From: an uncultured bacterium
GTDB lineage: Bacteria; Planctomycetota; UBA8742; UBA2392
Direction of reading: 5' to 3'
Length of the DNA stretch: 64,000 nucleotides
NCBI GenBank assembly: GCA_938014885.1
Contig: CALLQI010000004.1
Location: 248,001-312,000, forward strand
Positions 61,188 through 64,000 of the stretch are shown here, one piece after another. Each line of letters begins with the position of its first letter. Position 1 is the first letter of the stretch. Made by a program: the position numbers and the translations under genes. Below the pieces are notes generated by a model that had not been told where the DNA came from, did no database searches, and saw only the letters and a program-made list of their open reading frames with translations.

Positions 61188-62420
61188 TCAGGCCCGGTCG
61201 CGCGGCGCGGGGATTGTCTCAATGAACGAAAGAATGCGTTTGGCGCGCTGGTCCCAGGTGTACTGGCCCAGATCCTGCCGCGCCTGCTGACGCAATCTTT
61301 CGGCCAGCGCGTCGTCGGACATCATGCGCTTGATCTGCTGTGCCAGCGCGGCCGCATCTTCGGGCGGTGCCAGCAAGGCGCTTTCTTCATGGCGCAGGAT
61401 TTCGCGAACAGTGGGCAGGTCGGCGGCCACAATCGGCGTACCAGAGGCCATGTACTCGAAAGCCTTCATCGGTGAAGTGAAGCGGCGGGCGATGATGTCT
61501 GTGCCCAGCGGGATGACGGCGCAGCGAGCATGGGCAAGGTACTTGGCGACTTCATGATGCGCGACATAGCCGACAAGGCGAATTCGATCTTCGATGCCAA
61601 GCTGGCGCGCGCGCTCGCGCACCGCGACAATGTCGGCCTCATCTTTGCCGCCGACCATGGTCAGAGTTTCGCCGGGAACCTGCGCCATGGCATCCACAAG
61701 CGTGAACACGCCCTTCCACCCGTACAACTGCCCCGCGTACACGATGCCTTTGCGATGGGACAATGGCGTGTCGGGCGTTTCGGCTACGTTGGCGGCGCTG
61801 TGCACCACGCCAATCTCGCCCAGGCCCGGGCAGGACTCGCGCACGGCCTCGGCCAGCGTAGCGCAAATCGCCGTGACGCCATCGGCTGCGCGCAAGGCGG
61901 CAACTTCCTGCGAAGCCTGCCAGCGCAGCCTGTCATTGAGCTCAGACAACAGGTGCGGCGGGGTGTCGGGGCGCGAGTACTCTTCCAGTTCCATCGTGCG
62001 CACGCGGTGCATCTCCATCACGACGCGCGCGTTCCACTTCTGGCGCATTGCGGCCACGTGCTGCGTGTACTCGTAGGTGTCCTGGCCGTTGCGCAGGTAG
62101 AACACCGGGCGGCGGCGTGCCAGTCGCCCGAAGCGCCACCATTCCCAGGGCGGGATCAGCTTGCCTTTCCAGCGCCTTGAGCGTTTGGTCCACTGGGGTG
62201 GCTGGCGCAGCGTCAGGTTCGGGTGCTCGGTCAATCCGTAGTAATCCAGCACTTCGCGCGCCGTGGGCGCGGTAAACTCGGCAGCGTAAAACCACACTTC
62301 AGCCCCGGCGCGTGCCAGCGCGTGCACCGTGTGCATCACCTGTACCGTGTGCGCCTGCGGGCTTGGGAACGTGGACTTGATGCGATAGATGATCAGGGGC
62401 TGCACGCCGGCTCCGGGCAT
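61188..62420 (-). CDS. Glycosyltransferase, GT-B fold, family 4-like
   Basis: 410 residues from MPGAGVQPL. Two Rossmann halves: the N-terminal half (TVQVMHTVHALARAGAEVWFY) and the donor-binding C-terminal half (GIVYAGQLYGWKGVFTLVDA, VGGKDEADIVAVRERAR, GYVAHHEVAKYLAHARCAVIPLG, SPMKAFEYMASGTPIVAADLP) with the E-x7-E pattern of GT4 enzymes. The ATG at 62420 lies one base after the FkbM stop (TAG-A-ATG). Donor and acceptor sugars unknown. Confidence 0.9.
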   Translation of the reverse strand: MPGAGVQPLIIYRIKSTFPSPQAHTVQVMHTVHALARAGAEVWFYAAEFTAPTAREVLDYYGLTEHPNLTLRQPPQWTKRSRRWKGKLIPPWEWWRFGRLARRRPVFYLRNGQDTYEYTQHVAAMRQKWNARVVMEMHRVRTMELEEYSRPDTPPHLLSELNDRLRWQASQEVAALRAADGVTAICATLAEAVRESCPGLGEIGVVHSAANVAETPDTPLSHRKGIVYAGQLYGWKGVFTLVDAMAQVPGETLTMVGGKDEADIVAVRERARQLGIEDRIRLVGYVAHHEVAKYLAHARCAVIPLGTDIIARRFTSPMKAFEYMASGTPIVAADLPTVREILRHEESALLAPPEDAAALAQQIKRMMSDDALAERLRQQARQDLGQYTWDQRAKRILSFIETIPAPRDRA

Positions 62421-62421
62421 T

Positions 62422-63411
62422 CTAAAGGGTCCCAATCTTGATGGGCTCAATGCCCGCACGGGCACACGACAAGTGCACGTGCGTTGCGGGTTCGCCGTCT
62501 TCTTTCGTCAGTGACTCGTGCAGCACTTCAAAACCGGCCGCCGACAAACGGGCACGCAGTTCTTCAAACGCTGGCTTCCATTCCGGCCGCGTCAGGTGGC
62601 ATTCGACCAGCATGCGGTCAATGCGCGCCAGCGTGGCGTCCGAGGCCGCCAGCAGCGCATCGTACTCGGCACCTTCGACGTCGCACTTCAGCAAGCCGCA
62701 CTTCGCAACACCGTGCTGCGCGAACAAGTCGTCCAGCGAAATCGTCTGTACCGGCACGTGCCGCGTTTCGCCCCAGCGGCCCGTGTGCTCTTCGAACAGC
62801 GACGCGCCGATGCCGCCCGGGCTGACGGGGCTGTCGCACACGTACAGGTTCAGCGTTTCGCCACTGCGCCGCGAGACCGCCATTTGCAGCACTTCGATCG
62901 GCGTCTTTGTCTGCGCGGCCGCGATGTTGACCTTGGCGAGTTCAGCATTGTCGGGCAACGGCTCAATGCTGATCACACGTTCCGCGCGCGACGCGATGCG
63001 GACCGCGAACAAGCCCACGTTGGCACCAAGGTCCACGACGGTTCCCAGTTGCTGCGGAAGGGCCGTAATGTGGTAGTTGTCGCGCACGAACAGGTCGTTG
63101 AACGACCCCGGGTCGCCCGGGCTGAACGCCCGCAGGTGCACACGGTGGCCCAGCGCGTTGAAGCTGAGTACGCCGTCACGAAACTGCACCGGGTACGGGC
63201 TGCCGGGCGCGGACAGCAGCCAGTTCATCACGCCGCTCCACTTGCGGGCGCTGGCAAACGTGGCCTCACCCCCATCGCGAAACACCAGTGTCAGCGGCTT
63301 CTTGCTGCCCATGCGGCCGGAAAGACGGCGATTCGTGGCCCACGGGCGCGTGAAAATGCTGCGGCAGCGCAGATAGCGTCGAGGCGAAAGCATTTTCGCA
63401 AGCTGGGACAT
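62422..63411 (-). CDS. FkbM-family methyltransferase
   Basis: 329 residues. The methyltransferase core is VVDLGANVGLFAVRIASRA (motif I), EPLPDNAELAKVNIAAA, and the family hallmark LLKCDVEGAEYDAL. FkbM enzymes O-methylate natural products or sugars; here one base upstream of a glycosyltransferase gene it probably modifies a surface glycan. A ~90-residue N-terminal region precedes the core. The ATG is at 63411. Confidence 0.92.
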   Translation of the reverse strand: MSQLAKMLSPRRYLRCRSIFTRPWATNRRLSGRMGSKKPLTLVFRDGGEATFASARKWSGVMNWLLSAPGSPYPVQFRDGVLSFNALGHRVHLRAFSPGDPGSFNDLFVRDNYHITALPQQLGTVVDLGANVGLFAVRIASRAERVISIEPLPDNAELAKVNIAAAQTKTPIEVLQMAVSRRSGETLNLYVCDSPVSPGGIGASLFEEHTGRWGETRHVPVQTISLDDLFAQHGVAKCGLLKCDVEGAEYDALLAASDATLARIDRMLVECHLTRPEWKPAFEELRARLSAAGFEVLHESLTKEDGEPATHVHLSCARAGIEPIKIGTL

Positions 63412-63554
63412 GGCGGAATCATACAGCGGTCGCTCGCGGCGTCACGTCGCGAGAAATCACGCCCCGTGCAGTGCGGCGGGGGGCGCATCGTGCAGCAAGT
63501 GGCGTAAGGGCCAGCAGGGCGCTACCATCGCAGGTTTACCGGATACCCGTGAAT

Positions 63555-64000
63555 ATGCCACCTAGCCCCAACCGTGCCGCACGGCTGCAATGGTTAGTCC
63601 TGTTGTTCATGCTTGGTGCCACTCTTGTGTGCGCCACAATTTGGGGCGCGATAGCACTCACTGCCGGCGCGCTTGCGGTGCTTGTGTGGATTGCGGTACT
63701 TGGCACGGAGTTCCAGCGGCGCACTGGCAAGACCCTTGATGACCTTCAGCGCCGCACACTGGACCTCAAACGCGACCGTGACCACACGCTTCGTGAAATC
63801 GGCGCGCTTATGTACATGTATGACCGCCTGCATCCCGCCCAGCCCCTGCCGTCGGCCGAAGAGTGGACCGTTCGGCCCGACCTGGCCGCGCGCGTGGTCT
63901 CTGAGATGCTTGCACGCGAGGCCCCGACCGTACTGGAACTGGGCAGCGGCGTTTCGACCGTGATTGCCGCCACCTGCGCCAAACAGCACGGCGGCCGCGT
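63555..64000 (+). CDS. SAM-dependent methyltransferase with membrane helices, partial (right edge)
   Basis: Open to the end of the window: 148 residues from the ATG at 63555 (a GTG at 63549 is also possible). Starts with one or two hydrophobic helices (WLVLLFMLGATLVCATIW, ALTAGALAVLVWIAVLG), a charged helix, then the beginning of a Rossmann domain (APTVLELGSGVSTVIAATC, motif I). The catalytic part lies outside. Divergent from the FkbM gene (143 bases). Probably belongs to the same surface-glycan group. Confidence 0.75.
   Translation, partial: MPPSPNRAARLQWLVLLFMLGATLVCATIWGAIALTAGALAVLVWIAVLGTEFQRRTGKTLDDLQRRTLDLKRDRDHTLREIGALMYMYDRLHPAQPLPSAEEWTVRPDLAARVVSEMLAREAPTVLELGSGVSTVIAATCAKQHGGR

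Overview
The window is a GC-rich (by eye well above 60%) stretch of a bacterial chromosome carrying about 46 protein genes and one tRNA, with both ends cut inside genes (mcsB on the left, a SAM methyltransferase on the right). The gene set points to an environmental bacterium of planctomycete or similar type: McsA/McsB, two Hanks-type Ser/Thr kinases (one with WD40 repeats), Kelch, GEVED and choice-of-anchor-D surface proteins, GlnE, a selenocysteine system, and many dispersed intergenic repeats. The phylum is an inference, not proved by the sequence.

Layout. 1-4112 (minus): mcsB, mcsA, a membrane-anchored PDZ protein, a small membrane protein and obg. 4374-12726: a large secreted protein of unknown role, tRNA-Gln(TTG), a methyltransferase, RidA, a four-helix-bundle gene between inverted 7-bp repeats, dgt, an HpnA-like epimerase and a tail-anchored kinase. 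13098-14810: a 2-Cys peroxiredoxin whose peroxidatic residue is encoded by in-frame TGA (selenocysteine), then gap. 15276-24658: a PDZ-less paralogue of the first PDZ protein, a small anchored surface protein and a pstSCAB operon with very large permeases. 24668-38430: a class V aminotransferase, two Kelch proteins sharing an upstream motif, comEA and ruvC with overlapping start codons, an XRE-type regulator, and a 984-residue GEVED/choice-of-anchor-D protein. 38870-48994: tldD, a compositionally different orphan gene, a Sel1 lipoprotein, rbfA, a TPR protein, two small coupled genes, selD (also with an in-frame TGA) and glnE. 49513-64000: a 1604-residue WD40 kinase, a TfoX-domain protein, a MoaD/ThiS-like - hom - thrB cluster, and a surface-polysaccharide-type group (integral membrane protein, asnB, glycosyltransferase, FkbM methyltransferase, partial methyltransferase).

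Two results stand out. First, two selenoproteins, the peroxiredoxin and SelD (selenophosphate synthetase), each have UGA exactly at the catalytic Cys position of the family and a hairpin just downstream; SelD makes the selenium donor needed to translate both. Second, at least eleven intergenic regions (roughly 2.7 kb in total) are mosaics of a few short modules joined by a GGCAACTGCGTT-type linker and arranged as nested inverted repeats, so that the outer linkers and modules can pair across the intergenic space. These repeats create many false ORFs, which are not annotated here.
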